Assembly: GCF_000344805.1 (NCBI RefSeq)
Contig: NC_020453.1
Coordinates: forward strand, 5,613,001-5,677,000
Source of the DNA: Bradyrhizobium oligotrophicum S58
GTDB taxonomy: Bacteria; Pseudomonadota; Alphaproteobacteria; Rhizobiales; Xanthobacteraceae
Reading direction: 5' to 3'
Length of the DNA: 64,000 bases
A program made the translations under genes and the position numbers. The notes below the pieces were generated by a model. The model was given only the letters and a program-made list of their open reading frames with translations. It was not told the origin of the DNA and ran no database searches. Each line of letters starts with the position of its first letter. Position 1 is the stretch's first letter. Below, piece by piece: positions 44,772-53,652 of this stretch.

Positions 44772-46055
44772 ATGACCGCCGCCATCGTCGCCGTCTTCAC
44801 GCTCGCCTATGCCGTGGTGGCGCTGGAGCACCCGTTCCGGATCAACAAGGCGGCCACCGCCCTGGTCGGCGCCGGGCTGATGTGGACGATCTACGCCGTG
44901 ATGGGGGCGACCGCATCGGAGGTTGCGTCAGAGCTCAACGACTCCGTGGCGTCAACTGCCCAGATCATCTTCTTCCTGATCGGCGCGATGACCATCGTCG
45001 AGGTCATCGACGCCCATAACGGCTTCGAGGTCGTGACCTCGCTGATCGGCACCCGCAATCAGGTCACGCTGGTCTGGCTGGTCGGCTTCGTCACCTTCTT
45101 CCTCAGCGCCATGCTCGACAACCTCACCACGGCGATCGTGATGGTGTCGCTGATGAAGAAGCTGTCCGGCCGCGACGAGGACCGGCTGGTGTTCGCGGCG
45201 ATCATCGTCATCGCCGCCAATGCCGGCGGTGCCTGGTCGGCGATCGGCGACGTCACCACGACCATGCTGTGGATCGGCGGCCAGATCACGCCGCTCGCGA
45301 TCATGAAGGCGGTCTTCATCCCGTCGTTGCTGAACCTGCTGGTGCCGCTTGCGGTCGTCGGCTTCACCTTGCGCGGCAAGCAGCTCGTGCCACCGGCAAG
45401 CGCCGGCCTCGCCTCGATCAGCCCGATCCTGCCATTCGAACGCAATTTGATGTTCTTCATGGGCCTGGGCATCCTGGTCGCGGTGCCGCTGTTCAAGGCG
45501 GTGACGCACCTGCCGCCGTTCATGGGCATCCTGTTCGGCCTCGGCCTGCTCTGGATGGTCGGCGAGATCATCCATCGCGCGAAGGCCTCGGAGCAGAAGC
45601 AGCGCCTGACGCTGGTGCATGCGCTGACCCGGATCGACATGCCCTCGATCGTGTTCTTCATCGGCATCCTCCTGGCGGTCGCCGCACTGGAGCACACCCA
45701 CATCCTGCAGGCGCTGGCGCAATGGCTCGACCGATCAGTCGGCCGGCTCGACCTGATCGTGATCGTGCTCGGGCTCGCCAGCGCCGTGATCGACAACGTG
45801 CCGCTGGTCGCGGCATCCATGGGCATGTACAGCCTGAGCCAGTTTCCGCCGGACAGTTTTCTCTGGGAGTTCGTCGCCTATTGCGCCGGCACCGGCGGCT
45901 CGATCCTGATCATCGGCTCGGCGGCCGGCGTCGCCGCGATGGGGCTCGAGAACATCCACTTCTTCTGGTACGTGCGCCGCATCAGCGGCATCGCTCTGCT
46001 CGGCTATTTCGCGGGCGCCGCGGCCTACATCATCCAGTACAATTTGATTCACTGA
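44772..46055 (+). CDS. nhaD: NhaD-type sodium/proton antiporter
   Basis: A 427-residue ion transporter of the NhaD/arsenite-permease-like IT superfamily with about twelve hydrophobic helices. Signature regions are IIFFLIGAMTIVEVIDAHNG, FFLSAMLDNLTTAIVMVSLM, IVIAANAGGAWSAIGDVTTT and, in the second half, LASAVIDNVPLVAASMGMYS and GTGGSILIIGSAAGVAAMGL, which give the inverted repeat of the family. It exchanges sodium for protons across the inner membrane. It lies 14 bp before the next gene with no clear functional link. Confidence 0.88.
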   Translation: MTAAIVAVFTLAYAVVALEHPFRINKAATALVGAGLMWTIYAVMGATASEVASELNDSVASTAQIIFFLIGAMTIVEVIDAHNGFEVVTSLIGTRNQVTLVWLVGFVTFFLSAMLDNLTTAIVMVSLMKKLSGRDEDRLVFAAIIVIAANAGGAWSAIGDVTTTMLWIGGQITPLAIMKAVFIPSLLNLLVPLAVVGFTLRGKQLVPPASAGLASISPILPFERNLMFFMGLGILVAVPLFKAVTHLPPFMGILFGLGLLWMVGEIIHRAKASEQKQRLTLVHALTRIDMPSIVFFIGILLAVAALEHTHILQALAQWLDRSVGRLDLIVIVLGLASAVIDNVPLVAASMGMYSLSQFPPDSFLWEFVAYCAGTGGSILIIGSAAGVAAMGLENIHFFWYVRRISGIALLGYFAGAAAYIIQYNLIH

Positions 46056-46069
46056 GCGGACGACGTTTC

Positions 46070-48109
46070 ATGAAATGGTCGTGGCAGATCCTTGCAGCCG
46101 TCGCGACCGCCCTGCTGATCAGCATCGCAGACGGCCGCGCCGGCGACGCGACGAGCCGCAGCGGCTACGCGCTCGGCGCCGCGACTTGCGGCGACGCTCC
46201 CCTCGCCTTCCCGCGCCTGCAGATCGACATGAAGGCCGGCTTCTGCGCCGGTCTCGTCGCCAGCCGCGACGACGGCCTGAGATTTCCGCGCGGCATCGTG
46301 CAGATCCCCGGCCATCAGCTGTTCGTGGTCGCGGACATGGGGGGCTGGGGCCATGACGACGGCCGGCTGCTGATCCTCGATCCCTCCGCGCCCGCAGGCC
46401 AGCGCATCCGCGAGACGATCACCCGGCTGTCCTATCCGTTCGGCCTTGCCGCCGGCCCCGACGGAAAAATCTACGCCTCGAGCGACACCGCGATCCTCCG
46501 CTTCGATCCGCTTGTCGCCGATCCGAAGGCGACGATCGAGACCATCATCCGCGACCTGCCTGGACGCCGCCTCACCCTGCCCGACGGCGTCAGCATCGCC
46601 GAAAGCGCACATCCGCTGAAGGCGTTCGTCTTCGACCGCACCGGGCGGCTGTTCGTCAATGTCGGCTCCCACAGCGACAACTGCCTGTCATCGGCGCCGG
46701 GCCGCTGCGCGGCCGGTGAAGGCGCGTCACCGCTGGCTGCGATCTGGCTGTTCACGCCGCCTGCGGGCGGCATCTTTCCGGCGCTGAGATCCGGCGATCC
46801 GAGCCCGCCGCACGACGTCTACGCGCGTGGCCTGCGCAATTCGATGGCGCTGGCGCTGCATCCGCGCTTTCCCGAGCCCGGCACCGCCTTCCTGCAGGGC
46901 GAGAACGCGCGCGACCTGCAGGATCTCTTCGCGCCCAACGAGGAGATCAACGCGATCGAGCAAGGCCGCCACTATGGCTGGCCGTATTGCTACGATCTCG
47001 GGACGCCGAGCCCCGAGTTCAGGCGCCTGCTGCAGTCCGGCAGCTTCAAGGATTTCTGCAGTTCAGCCGCGTACAGAAAGCCCTGGTCGCTGCTGCCGCC
47101 GCACGGCGCGCCGCTCGGCATGCTCTACTACACGGCCGATCGCTTCGACGAATTGAAGGGCAAGCTTTTGGTCGGCCTGCATGGCTACCGCCCGACCGGC
47201 AGCCGGCTGCTCGCCTATGAGGTGGACGAGCGCGGTTTCCCCAAAGTCAGCCCGGCGCCGGTGCGCTATCATGTCAGCTGCGCCGCCGAGCCGACGCGCG
47301 CCTTCCAAACCGCTGCAGGCGAGGTGCCGGCGGCCGCCTTCGACGAGATCATCTCCGGCTGGCATCGCGTCAATGGCATCCGCCCGCAGGGCGCGCCGGT
47401 CGGCATGACCACAGCCAGCGACGGCACAATCTGGCTCGTCGAAGACAAGAACCAGACCGTGATCCGCATCGATCGCACCGGCGAAGCCGCACCCGAGCCG
47501 CTGACCTGTGACATAAGGAGCGATCAGCTGATCGATCGGCTGACGGCCATGGTCATGGAGGACGCAGCGAGCCGCGCGCGGCTGACGACTCTGCGTAAAG
47601 GCGTGATCGAGACACATTGCAGCGGCTGCCACGCCGATTTCGGCCTCAAGGCCGGGCAGTCCGATGCCGACAAGGACCGGGCCGTGTTGCGCTTCATGCT
47701 GGCGCAGGACGGCTGGATCTATCCCGGCGACCCCACAGCCGGCCGGCTCCGGCAGCGATTGCGCGGGTTGGGGGCCGAGCGGCAGATGCCGCCGGGCGGC
47801 AACCTGATCAAGACGGAACCAGGTTACGCCAAGCTGCTTGATGTCGCCGACGCGCTCGTCGCCCGCATGATCCCGGGAGCCCGGATGCGGGTCAAACCGG
47901 GCGGTCCGCCGCATCGCAAGTTCTTCGCGGCAGACGGCCGCGAATGCGGCGACATTCCGTTCGGCAAGGTCGTCGTGGTGACAGAGAGGTCTGCCGTCAA
48001 TAAGCCCGGCTTCAGCCGTTTCTTCCGGCCGGCCGACACGCATCTCAATGGCACCTGCACGGACGACGATGGCTATTACATCCAACAGCAATTCCTGGTG
48101 CCGCTCTGA
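46070..48109 (+). CDS. Exported sorbosone/PQQ-glucose-dehydrogenase-like protein with a c-type heme motif
   Basis: A 679-residue protein. A signal peptide (residues 1 to about 24, ending DGRA-GD) exports it. Residues about 75-490 form a beta-propeller of the soluble PQQ-dehydrogenase type (RFPRGIVQIPGHQLFVVADM, YPFGLAAGPDGKIYASS, VYARGLRNSMALALHPRF, PNEEINAIEQGRHYGWPYCY). Near residue 520 there is CSGCH, a single c-type heme site, followed by the MPPGG Met region. The C-terminal ~80 residues are unfamiliar. A propeller oxidase joined to a cytochrome could oxidise a sugar or aldehyde and pass electrons on in the periplasm. The substrate is unknown. Start ATG 46070. Confidence 0.85.
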   Translation: MKWSWQILAAVATALLISIADGRAGDATSRSGYALGAATCGDAPLAFPRLQIDMKAGFCAGLVASRDDGLRFPRGIVQIPGHQLFVVADMGGWGHDDGRLLILDPSAPAGQRIRETITRLSYPFGLAAGPDGKIYASSDTAILRFDPLVADPKATIETIIRDLPGRRLTLPDGVSIAESAHPLKAFVFDRTGRLFVNVGSHSDNCLSSAPGRCAAGEGASPLAAIWLFTPPAGGIFPALRSGDPSPPHDVYARGLRNSMALALHPRFPEPGTAFLQGENARDLQDLFAPNEEINAIEQGRHYGWPYCYDLGTPSPEFRRLLQSGSFKDFCSSAAYRKPWSLLPPHGAPLGMLYYTADRFDELKGKLLVGLHGYRPTGSRLLAYEVDERGFPKVSPAPVRYHVSCAAEPTRAFQTAAGEVPAAAFDEIISGWHRVNGIRPQGAPVGMTTASDGTIWLVEDKNQTVIRIDRTGEAAPEPLTCDIRSDQLIDRLTAMVMEDAASRARLTTLRKGVIETHCSGCHADFGLKAGQSDADKDRAVLRFMLAQDGWIYPGDPTAGRLRQRLRGLGAERQMPPGGNLIKTEPGYAKLLDVADALVARMIPGARMRVKPGGPPHRKFFAADGRECGDIPFGKVVVVTERSAVNKPGFSRFFRPADTHLNGTCTDDDGYYIQQQFLVPL

Positions 48110-48125
48110 CGACAAGATCGTCTTT

Positions 48126-48265
48126 CGTAGGGTGGGCAAAGGCGCAAGACGAGGCTTCCTCCGCCCAAACGCGGTCTCGAGCGCGCCGTGCCCACCGTCA
48201 CGGCCGCCGGTGCGCGTGGCCGGTGGGCACGCGCCGCCTGCGGCGATCGCTTTGCCCACGCTACG
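48126..48265. repeat. GC-rich palindromic repeat abutting the SMP-30-like gene
   Basis: CGTAGGGTGGGCAAAGGCGC at the left and GCGATCGCTTTGCCCACGCT then ACG at the right; the inside carries CGTGCCCACCGTCACGGCCG and its near-complement GGCCGGTGGGCACG. Half-copies occur at 3127-3151 and 20260-20280. It lies right before the first plausible start codon of the next gene. Confidence 0.8.
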
Positions 48266-48290
48266 CATCTCGCACTTGGCGACATTCGTC

Positions 48291-49184
48291 ATGCTCGCCT
48301 TCGCGACCGTCCCTGCCCTCGCCGCCTCGAAGCTGTTCGAGAGCGCGCAGCTCACGCCATCAGGTGAATACACCTTTGGCATCGAGGGACCCGCCGCCGA
48401 CCGGGACGGCAACCTGTTCGTTGTGAATTTCGGCAAGCCGGGCACGATCGGCAAGCTGGCGCCGGAGGCGACCGTCTCCGAAAAATTCACCGAGCTGCCC
48501 GAAGGCAGCGTCGGCAATGCGATCCGCATCGACGCGGCCGGAATCATGTACGTCGCCGACTACAAGCGTCACAACATCTTCGCCATCGCGCCCGGCACGA
48601 CCGAGCCCGGCCTCGTCTTTCATGCCGACGACATGAGCCAGCCCAACGACATCACGCTGGCGCGCGACGGCACGATCTATGCGAGCGACCCCAACTGGAA
48701 GGCGCGCAGCGGCCGTATCTGGCGCATCGCCAAGTCCGCCGACGGATCGCTGCAGGGCACGGCCATGACGCCGCCGCGCGCCATGGGCACCGCCAACGGC
48801 ATCGACCTCAGCCCCGACGGCCGTACGCTCTATGTCGGCGAGTCCAACAGCGGCGAGATCTGGTCCTACGCCATCGAAGGCGACACGCTGACGCGGCCCA
48901 AGCTGATCAAGACCCTCGAGCCGAACACGATCGACGGCCTGCGCACCGACACCAGCGGCCGGCTGTTCGTCGCCCGCATCCTCAAAGGGACCATCGCCGT
49001 GCTGGCCCCTGACGGCCGCGCCGTCCGCGAGATAGCCCTCAAAGCCAAGGAACCGACCAACCTGGCCTTCGGTGGCAGCGACGGAAAGACCGTGTTCGTC
49101 ACCCAGCGCCAAGGCGGCTTCATCGAGTCGTTTCGCACCGATGTGGAAGGGCGAGAACATTGTTTGCAGATGCGAAGGTGCTAA
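48291..49184 (+). CDS. SMP-30/gluconolactonase-like exported beta-propeller protein
   Basis: A protein of about 297 residues with a six-bladed propeller pattern: FGIEGPAADRDGNLFVVNFG, GNAIRIDAAGIMYVADYKRH, QPNDITLARDGTIYASDPNW and NGIDLSPDGRTLYVGESNSG. It belongs to the SMP-30 lactonase-like group, which hydrolyses lactones; with the preceding dehydrogenase it could open a sugar lactone. The signal peptide is short (MLAFATVPALAAS) and has no basic N-region when ATG 48291 is used; the frame is open upstream through the repeat, so the original start may have been displaced. It ends at the edge of the AT-rich insert, and the last residues (CLQMRRC) could be altered. Confidence 0.75.
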   Translation: MLAFATVPALAASKLFESAQLTPSGEYTFGIEGPAADRDGNLFVVNFGKPGTIGKLAPEATVSEKFTELPEGSVGNAIRIDAAGIMYVADYKRHNIFAIAPGTTEPGLVFHADDMSQPNDITLARDGTIYASDPNWKARSGRIWRIAKSADGSLQGTAMTPPRAMGTANGIDLSPDGRTLYVGESNSGEIWSYAIEGDTLTRPKLIKTLEPNTIDGLRTDTSGRLFVARILKGTIAVLAPDGRAVREIALKAKEPTNLAFGGSDGKTVFVTQRQGGFIESFRTDVEGREHCLQMRRC

Positions 49185-49328
49185 TCACCGGCTTAGGAAA
49201 ATAATCACCAAGCCGCACCCCCTTACCCTCACAACCGGCGCGGCGGCTGGACCGCGTAATTAGACTTGTCGACATCTCCGAAAGGTTGCAACATTAAATA
49301 ATTCCCGCGTCGGACCGAGAACAGATCC

Positions 49329-50165
49329 ATGGTTCCTACACTGCAACTAATCGAAACTGAAGTGACTCAATCCACCGCACCTTTCTTGCAAGGTGACATT
49401 ATCCGACTATTGCCCGAGAGTGAGCGGCCCGATCCAGCTCTAGGTGTTATCATCAATGCGGATTGCGACCTAGTCAACTGTAAGATCGACGGCTTTGTGT
49501 CATACTTCCCAGTCTATTCATTCTCGCGCTATTTCGAAAAGTTTTGGATACCCACCTACATCGAGGCAAGGCGCCTAGAACTGCTAAATCAAGTGACTCA
49601 GATATGCGCTCTTCAGACAGACAATTACGACGCGCTTACAAACTGGCTTCGCGACGACGCCGCAAACATTGTTATTGAGAACCTTTCCAAGACATACTCG
49701 GTCAGACCAAATACAATTGCTCCGAAAATTGCAGAACTCTCGCTCATTGAGCGATCAAACACTTTCGACGCGCGACTACTTGAGCGCATCTTCGAAGAAC
49801 AACACCTCGAGAAAAAGGATGCCTTTGCGAAGCTAGCTCGCCGAGCTCTGAAGAACCTCGGTGACGGCAATTTCTTTATTAACGAGATAGCTGGATTAGA
49901 CCAAATCGGCTTCGTAATCCGAATGCGACGGATATACGGAATCGACGCAGAGCACGTCCATCCCTCTCCTCCCTCGATCACGTCGCCAGGAAAGCACACC
50001 AGCCTGCACGCCGTACGAATCGCGAAGCTTTCAAACCTTTATCGTTTTAAGATGGCCCAACTTTTCTCATATCAATTCTCTCGCATTGGACTTCCGGATG
50101 AGATCACCAGATTGAACGAAATTGCTGCGGAGGCCGCCGCACTAGAAATAGGAACCAACTCATGA
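49329..50165 (+). CDS. Unknown protein, first gene of the AT-rich pair
   Basis: 278 residues, soluble, no signal peptide or membrane segment. I do not recognise a named family. Near the N-terminus are FLQGDIIRLLPE (QGD at 21-23) and GVIINADCDLVN (ADCDL at 44-48), which recall short proteins with SQSCDL/SHDCDI motifs found beside helicases or nucleases in bacterial defence islands. The C-terminal half is helical and charged (LLERIFEEQHLEKKDAFAKL). The stop overlaps the next start by ATGA, so the pair is co-translated. The start ATG 49329 has only a weak ribosome site. Composition is AT-rich compared with the chromosome. A regulatory or sensor role for the helicase is a guess. Confidence 0.8.
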   Translation: MVPTLQLIETEVTQSTAPFLQGDIIRLLPESERPDPALGVIINADCDLVNCKIDGFVSYFPVYSFSRYFEKFWIPTYIEARRLELLNQVTQICALQTDNYDALTNWLRDDAANIVIENLSKTYSVRPNTIAPKIAELSLIERSNTFDARLLERIFEEQHLEKKDAFAKLARRALKNLGDGNFFINEIAGLDQIGFVIRMRRIYGIDAEHVHPSPPSITSPGKHTSLHAVRIAKLSNLYRFKMAQLFSYQFSRIGLPDEITRLNEIAAEAAALEIGTNS

Positions 50166-52414
50166 TTAAAGGTCTCGTCTTCGACCCAAGCTCATTCTTC
50201 TCTGTTCTTCAGTGCGAGATCGACGATGATTGGTTCGAACACTACGAAATTCCTACCGCGCTTCATTCTGTGAAGAGAATACCGTGCGGCGACCTCGTTT
50301 TTTTCCTGGACATCGCCCTGAACGATGAAACGAAGCCGATCATAGTCATCGACCTTACCGAACCATACCCCATTTTCCGAAAAGATCGCGTGGATCGCTA
50401 CGTCCTAGACCGCCTATCAACCGTTGGCCGCGCCATATTAACCAACAGCGTTTCAATCCCTTTCAATTGGCACTCTCACGGACAGGGATCACTGCAGTCC
50501 GTCTACGCCGCAAACAAAAACATCGGCGGCGGCTCCCGAATTCACTTCGACTCAAATCCAGCAGGCAACAAAGATCTCTTGTTTTTCTCCCGCGTGGACG
50601 CGCCAATTGAATTCAGCAAGCTCCACACTGCCGACGACGTTTATCTGAGCGCCAGATCCCTTCTTAACGAGGCGATCAAATCCCCCCCTCCCAGACGCAT
50701 TAACCCGGCGAACGTAACAGGCATCAACCTGAGTCGGCGACTTCCCGAGTCTTTTTCTCGCGGAGCCACACTAGATCAATGGTACGAGACAAAGCTTACT
50801 GAAGAACAAAGAGAATTTGTCGACAAGTCATACGACGGTCCAGTGCGCCTAAGGGGGGCAGCCGGTACAGGAAAAACACTGTCATTAGCCGTCAAATTTG
50901 TAAGAGACGCCCTCGCGTTTCATAGGAACTCTACAAGCAGACGACTATGCTTTTTGACACACAGTTCAGGCACCGTCGATCAGGTCACTGGAATATGCTT
51001 AGAGCTCGATTCAAGAGGGATACTGACCGGCCAAAGCAAGCACGTGATTACCCACATTAGAACGCTTTACGACCTAGCCTATGATTACCTCAAGTTTGAT
51101 CTAGATGACTTAACCCCCCTATCACTGGACGGCCGAGACGGCCGAAAAATGCAAGCAGAACTAATTTCTGGCATTCTTATCGAAATGCGATCCGATGTCA
51201 CTCTCGCGCGATTTAGAGATATATCGGACAACCTCCAAGCGTCGTGGGCAGCACAAAAATCTAGCGACGCCCACCAACGCCTAGTCCTTGAATTAATGAA
51301 TGAGTTTGCCAGCATCTTGGATGCAGACGGGATTTGGGCTGGCACAGAAAAAGGCGAAAAGTACGCAAAGGGCCAAATCGGATATCGAGCAGTCTGGCTG
51401 ATGAGCTTGCCAACCGAGCGCGATCGCCGGTTTGTACTCGAAATTCACAGACGGTATCGATCGCTGTTGACCGAAATGAACACTCTTAGTGTCGACCAAA
51501 TGGTCGCTGACTTCAACTCGTTTCTAGACAGCAATACGTGGGACAGATTGAAGAGCACAAAAGGGTTCGATGCGATTTTTGTCGACGAACTCCATTTGTT
51601 TACGTCAATTGAGCGGCAGGTACTTCACAAGCTTATCCGAAACACGATCGGAGGTGACGGCATAACAACAAGGCCGCCGATCTTTATGGCTTACGATGTC
51701 AAACAAAGCCCCCGAGACACATTTACATATGTGGGCGAAGGTGACGGCACACTTTTCTCAGCCTCAACTCAACTTCAAAAATCTGAGCTCGTAAAACTTT
51801 CAAAGGTTTTCAGGTACACCCCGCAAATCGCGGAGTTTTTGTATGATCTCGACGCCACCTTTCCGGCAATCGATCTTGCCGGCGAGTGGGAGAAATTCGC
51901 AATCACGGCAGAGGTCGCTGACGGCGACATTCCTTCATTGTCCATATTCAAGGATGAAGCGGAATTGCTACGCCGCGTATTCGATACAGCACACGATCAG
52001 GCACGTAGGCTAGGCGGAAAGCGGGTTGCGATTCTATGCGTAAACGACCAATTGTTCGACCACTACGATAATATTTCAAGAAAACGATATGAGGGACGAA
52101 TAATCCATGTAAATTCTCGTGAACCAAATTTGGATCTTCGACATGCTGGAAAGAAGGTAATATTCAGCATGCCTGAATATGTTGCAGGACTTCAATTCGA
52201 GGTGGTTCACTTGCTTCATGTTGACGCTCAAGACTACCCTAAAGAATTGAGTATCGGCGAGCAGCGCCGAGTAATCTCTTCCATCTACCTGGGATCCAGC
52301 AGGGCCGAGCGAGGCCTACATTTGCACTGTTGCGAGTCTCGCGGGGGTCACGCTTCATTGCTAAACCTTGGCATCAAGCGCGGATCGCTCACTGTAGAAC
52401 GATTGATCGACTGA
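50162..52414 (+). CDS. SF1 (UvrD-like) helicase with unknown N-terminal domain, second gene of the AT-rich pair
   Basis: 750 residues. Residues 1 to about 205 match nothing I know. From about 210 there is a superfamily-1 helicase with its motifs in order: Q motif LTEEQ (212-216), motif I GAAGTGKT (232-239), Ia CFLTHSSGT (263-271), II VDELH (474-478), III FMAYDVKQ (508-515), IV LSKVFRYTPQ (546-555), V VAGLQFEVV (674-682) and VI YLGSSRAERGLHL (709-721). Motif II has DELH rather than the usual DExx. The long insert between Ia and II (about 280-465) is typical of UvrD 1B/2B-type subdomains. It probably translocates on or unwinds nucleic acid. Similar helicases occur in Gabija and other defence systems, but the partner is not a GajA-type nuclease. 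Confidence 0.85.
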   Translation: MIKGLVFDPSSFFSVLQCEIDDDWFEHYEIPTALHSVKRIPCGDLVFFLDIALNDETKPIIVIDLTEPYPIFRKDRVDRYVLDRLSTVGRAILTNSVSIPFNWHSHGQGSLQSVYAANKNIGGGSRIHFDSNPAGNKDLLFFSRVDAPIEFSKLHTADDVYLSARSLLNEAIKSPPPRRINPANVTGINLSRRLPESFSRGATLDQWYETKLTEEQREFVDKSYDGPVRLRGAAGTGKTLSLAVKFVRDALAFHRNSTSRRLCFLTHSSGTVDQVTGICLELDSRGILTGQSKHVITHIRTLYDLAYDYLKFDLDDLTPLSLDGRDGRKMQAELISGILIEMRSDVTLARFRDISDNLQASWAAQKSSDAHQRLVLELMNEFASILDADGIWAGTEKGEKYAKGQIGYRAVWLMSLPTERDRRFVLEIHRRYRSLLTEMNTLSVDQMVADFNSFLDSNTWDRLKSTKGFDAIFVDELHLFTSIERQVLHKLIRNTIGGDGITTRPPIFMAYDVKQSPRDTFTYVGEGDGTLFSASTQLQKSELVKLSKVFRYTPQIAEFLYDLDATFPAIDLAGEWEKFAITAEVADGDIPSLSIFKDEAELLRRVFDTAHDQARRLGGKRVAILCVNDQLFDHYDNISRKRYEGRIIHVNSREPNLDLRHAGKKVIFSMPEYVAGLQFEVVHLLHVDAQDYPKELSIGEQRRVISSIYLGSSRAERGLHLHCCESRGGHASLLNLGIKRGSLTVERLID

Positions 52415-52589
52415 GCCGGACCATCCGAATCTTTAGAAACCGAAGATGCCCGTCGTGCCAGTTTGTCGCAAGGAAAACACTTGCGCCGTCGGGCAAATCA
52501 GACCGATGTTTCCGACCATCCCGGGCTCGTGAGAGGGGCGGATCGCGATCGTCACGAACGTGGAGCCTGGGGAGCGGTGGGCGTGTGGT

Positions 52590-52870
52590 GCTGCAGCGTG
52601 ATCAGTCGCGCCGACGAACAGCATGATGCGCACGGCGAAGTCGTGATGTCCTGACACCCCGATGCTGGTGTCAACCTGGCGCAATGCGATCGCGCTGGGG
52701 ATGGTGGCCAGAAAGCCCGGCGCACCAGGGAGACCACGTATAAGCCGTAAAGCCATCGCGCAGGGAATGCCGGTTGACCGGCTTTGCCTGTGGTTCCTGC
52801 CGCCTGCATTTTTTCGCAGGCGGGCCATGGGTGAGGCCCTCACCCGGCATTCCCTGCGCCCTCTCGCTAA
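52590..52870 (-). repeat. Interspersed repeat, copy 2 (inverted relative to 2590-2965)
   Basis: The complement carries CCAGCATCGGGGTGTCAGGA, matching the copy at 2820-2850, and the central CCTGCCGCCTGCATTTTTTC / GCAGGCGGGCC stem, matching 2660-2700. The flanks GGGAATGCCGG and CGGCATTCCCTGCGC correspond to the GGGAAGGC/GCCTTCCC arms of copy 1. Confidence 0.75.
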
Positions 52871-53082
52871 TCGGAGGGTCGAGACAACCAGCATGGCTCG
52901 GACATATCGTGTCGCGAGGACGCAGTCACATACCCAACCGTCATGCCCGCGCAGGCGGGCATCCAGTACACCGCGGCTCCTCGATTCCATCTTTGCTGCC
53001 AATAGCTACCGGACCACCTTCGCGGACGATGCCAGCGGATGCGCAACGGATGAAATGTGTCGAACATCAACTCATACCGCCC

Positions 53083-53163
53083 GTCATCGCGGGCGCAGCG
53101 AAGCGATCCAGAGCCCCGCGTGAGGCTCTGGATTGCTTCGTCGCTATCGCTCCTCGCAATGAC
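53083..53163. repeat. Short palindromic repeat (GTCATTGCGAGCGCAGC family), copy 3
   Basis: GTCATCGCGGGCGCAGCGAA and GCGATCCAGAG, a short loop, then CTCTGGATTGC and TTCGTCGCTATCGCTCCTCGCAATGAC. It is less perfect than the copy at 27769. Confidence 0.85.
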
Positions 53164-53169
53164 GTCGAA

Positions 53170-53541
53170 CTACCGCCCGTACACCACCGGCGCGCCGCGA
53201 ACGATTAAAGGCGGCGGCAGGTCGCGCTGCCAGACGCGGCCGTCGTCGAACTGGATGCGCATGCCGTCGGGCGAATAGACCGCGCTTTCGTCACGCGCAT
53301 CGATCCACAGCCGGCTGTTGGGAGCATTCCAGTCCGGCCAAGCCTGCAGGGACTCGCCGGTCTCGGTGGTGAGATTCACGGCATCGCCGTTCTGGGTCAC
53401 GAAGGCCGGCGCGCCGATCATGCCGTCGCGGCACATCTGAATGCAGCGGTAGGTGCCGGTGAGGTTGGCGCTCGGCTGAGCCGAAGCGGTGCCGGCGACG
53501 CAGGCGCCGAGCAGGCCAAGGACGATTGCAACATTTTTCAT
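53170..53541 (-). CDS. Small exported protein of unknown function
   Basis: 123 residues. The signal peptide ends near TASA-QP (residue 22). The mature part has one close cysteine pair (YRCIQMC) and a beta-rich pattern (LTGTYRCI, MRIQFDDGRVWQRDLPPPL). No family recognised. The start ATG 53541 has GGAGTGATCGAG directly upstream and the signal peptide begins there; the frame is open to 53604 but that part lacks signal character. A third repeat copy ends 7 bp beyond its 3' end. Confidence 0.75.
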   Translation of the reverse strand: MKNVAIVLGLLGACVAGTASAQPSANLTGTYRCIQMCRDGMIGAPAFVTQNGDAVNLTTETGESLQAWPDWNAPNSRLWIDARDESAVYSPDGMRIQFDDGRVWQRDLPPPLIVRGAPVVYGR

Positions 53542-53652
53542 CTCGATCACTCCATCGCTCGAAAGGGTCAGCCAGCCCCCGTTCGGGCCCCTCCGGCGGA
53601 TCAAGTGCGATGCGAGAAAAATGTTCCGGCGGCCCCCAAATGGGAACCTGCG

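Larger units (their letters stand above)
49190..52430. other. AT-rich two-gene insert of foreign composition
   Basis: Base composition falls to roughly half GC between the SMP-30-like gene and the repeat zone at 52440, against clearly GC-rich neighbours. Codon choice changes as well (many A/T-ending codons such as AAA, TTT, ATT). It carries two overlapping genes. No integrase, transposase, tRNA or terminal repeat was found, so the transfer route is not visible. It is bounded on the right by dispersed repeats. Limits are estimated by eye. Confidence 0.75.
52415..53169. other. Gap of 755 bp made mostly of dispersed repeats
   Basis: From the left: 52445-52510, a short palindrome-like stretch (CCCGTCGTGCCAGTTTGTCG and CGCCGTCGGGCAAATCAG); 52590-52870, the inverted copy of the repeat at 2590-2965; 52940-52972, a small GCCCGCGCAGGCGGGC hairpin; and 53083-53163, the third GTCATCGCGGGCGCAGC-type palindrome. 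The open frames here run through repeats and I do not regard any as a gene. Confidence 0.7.

Noticed and set aside
49190..52430. Insertion sequence or integrative element
   Set aside because: No transposase, integrase, terminal inverted repeats or tRNA target, so only an unspecified foreign insert can be supported.
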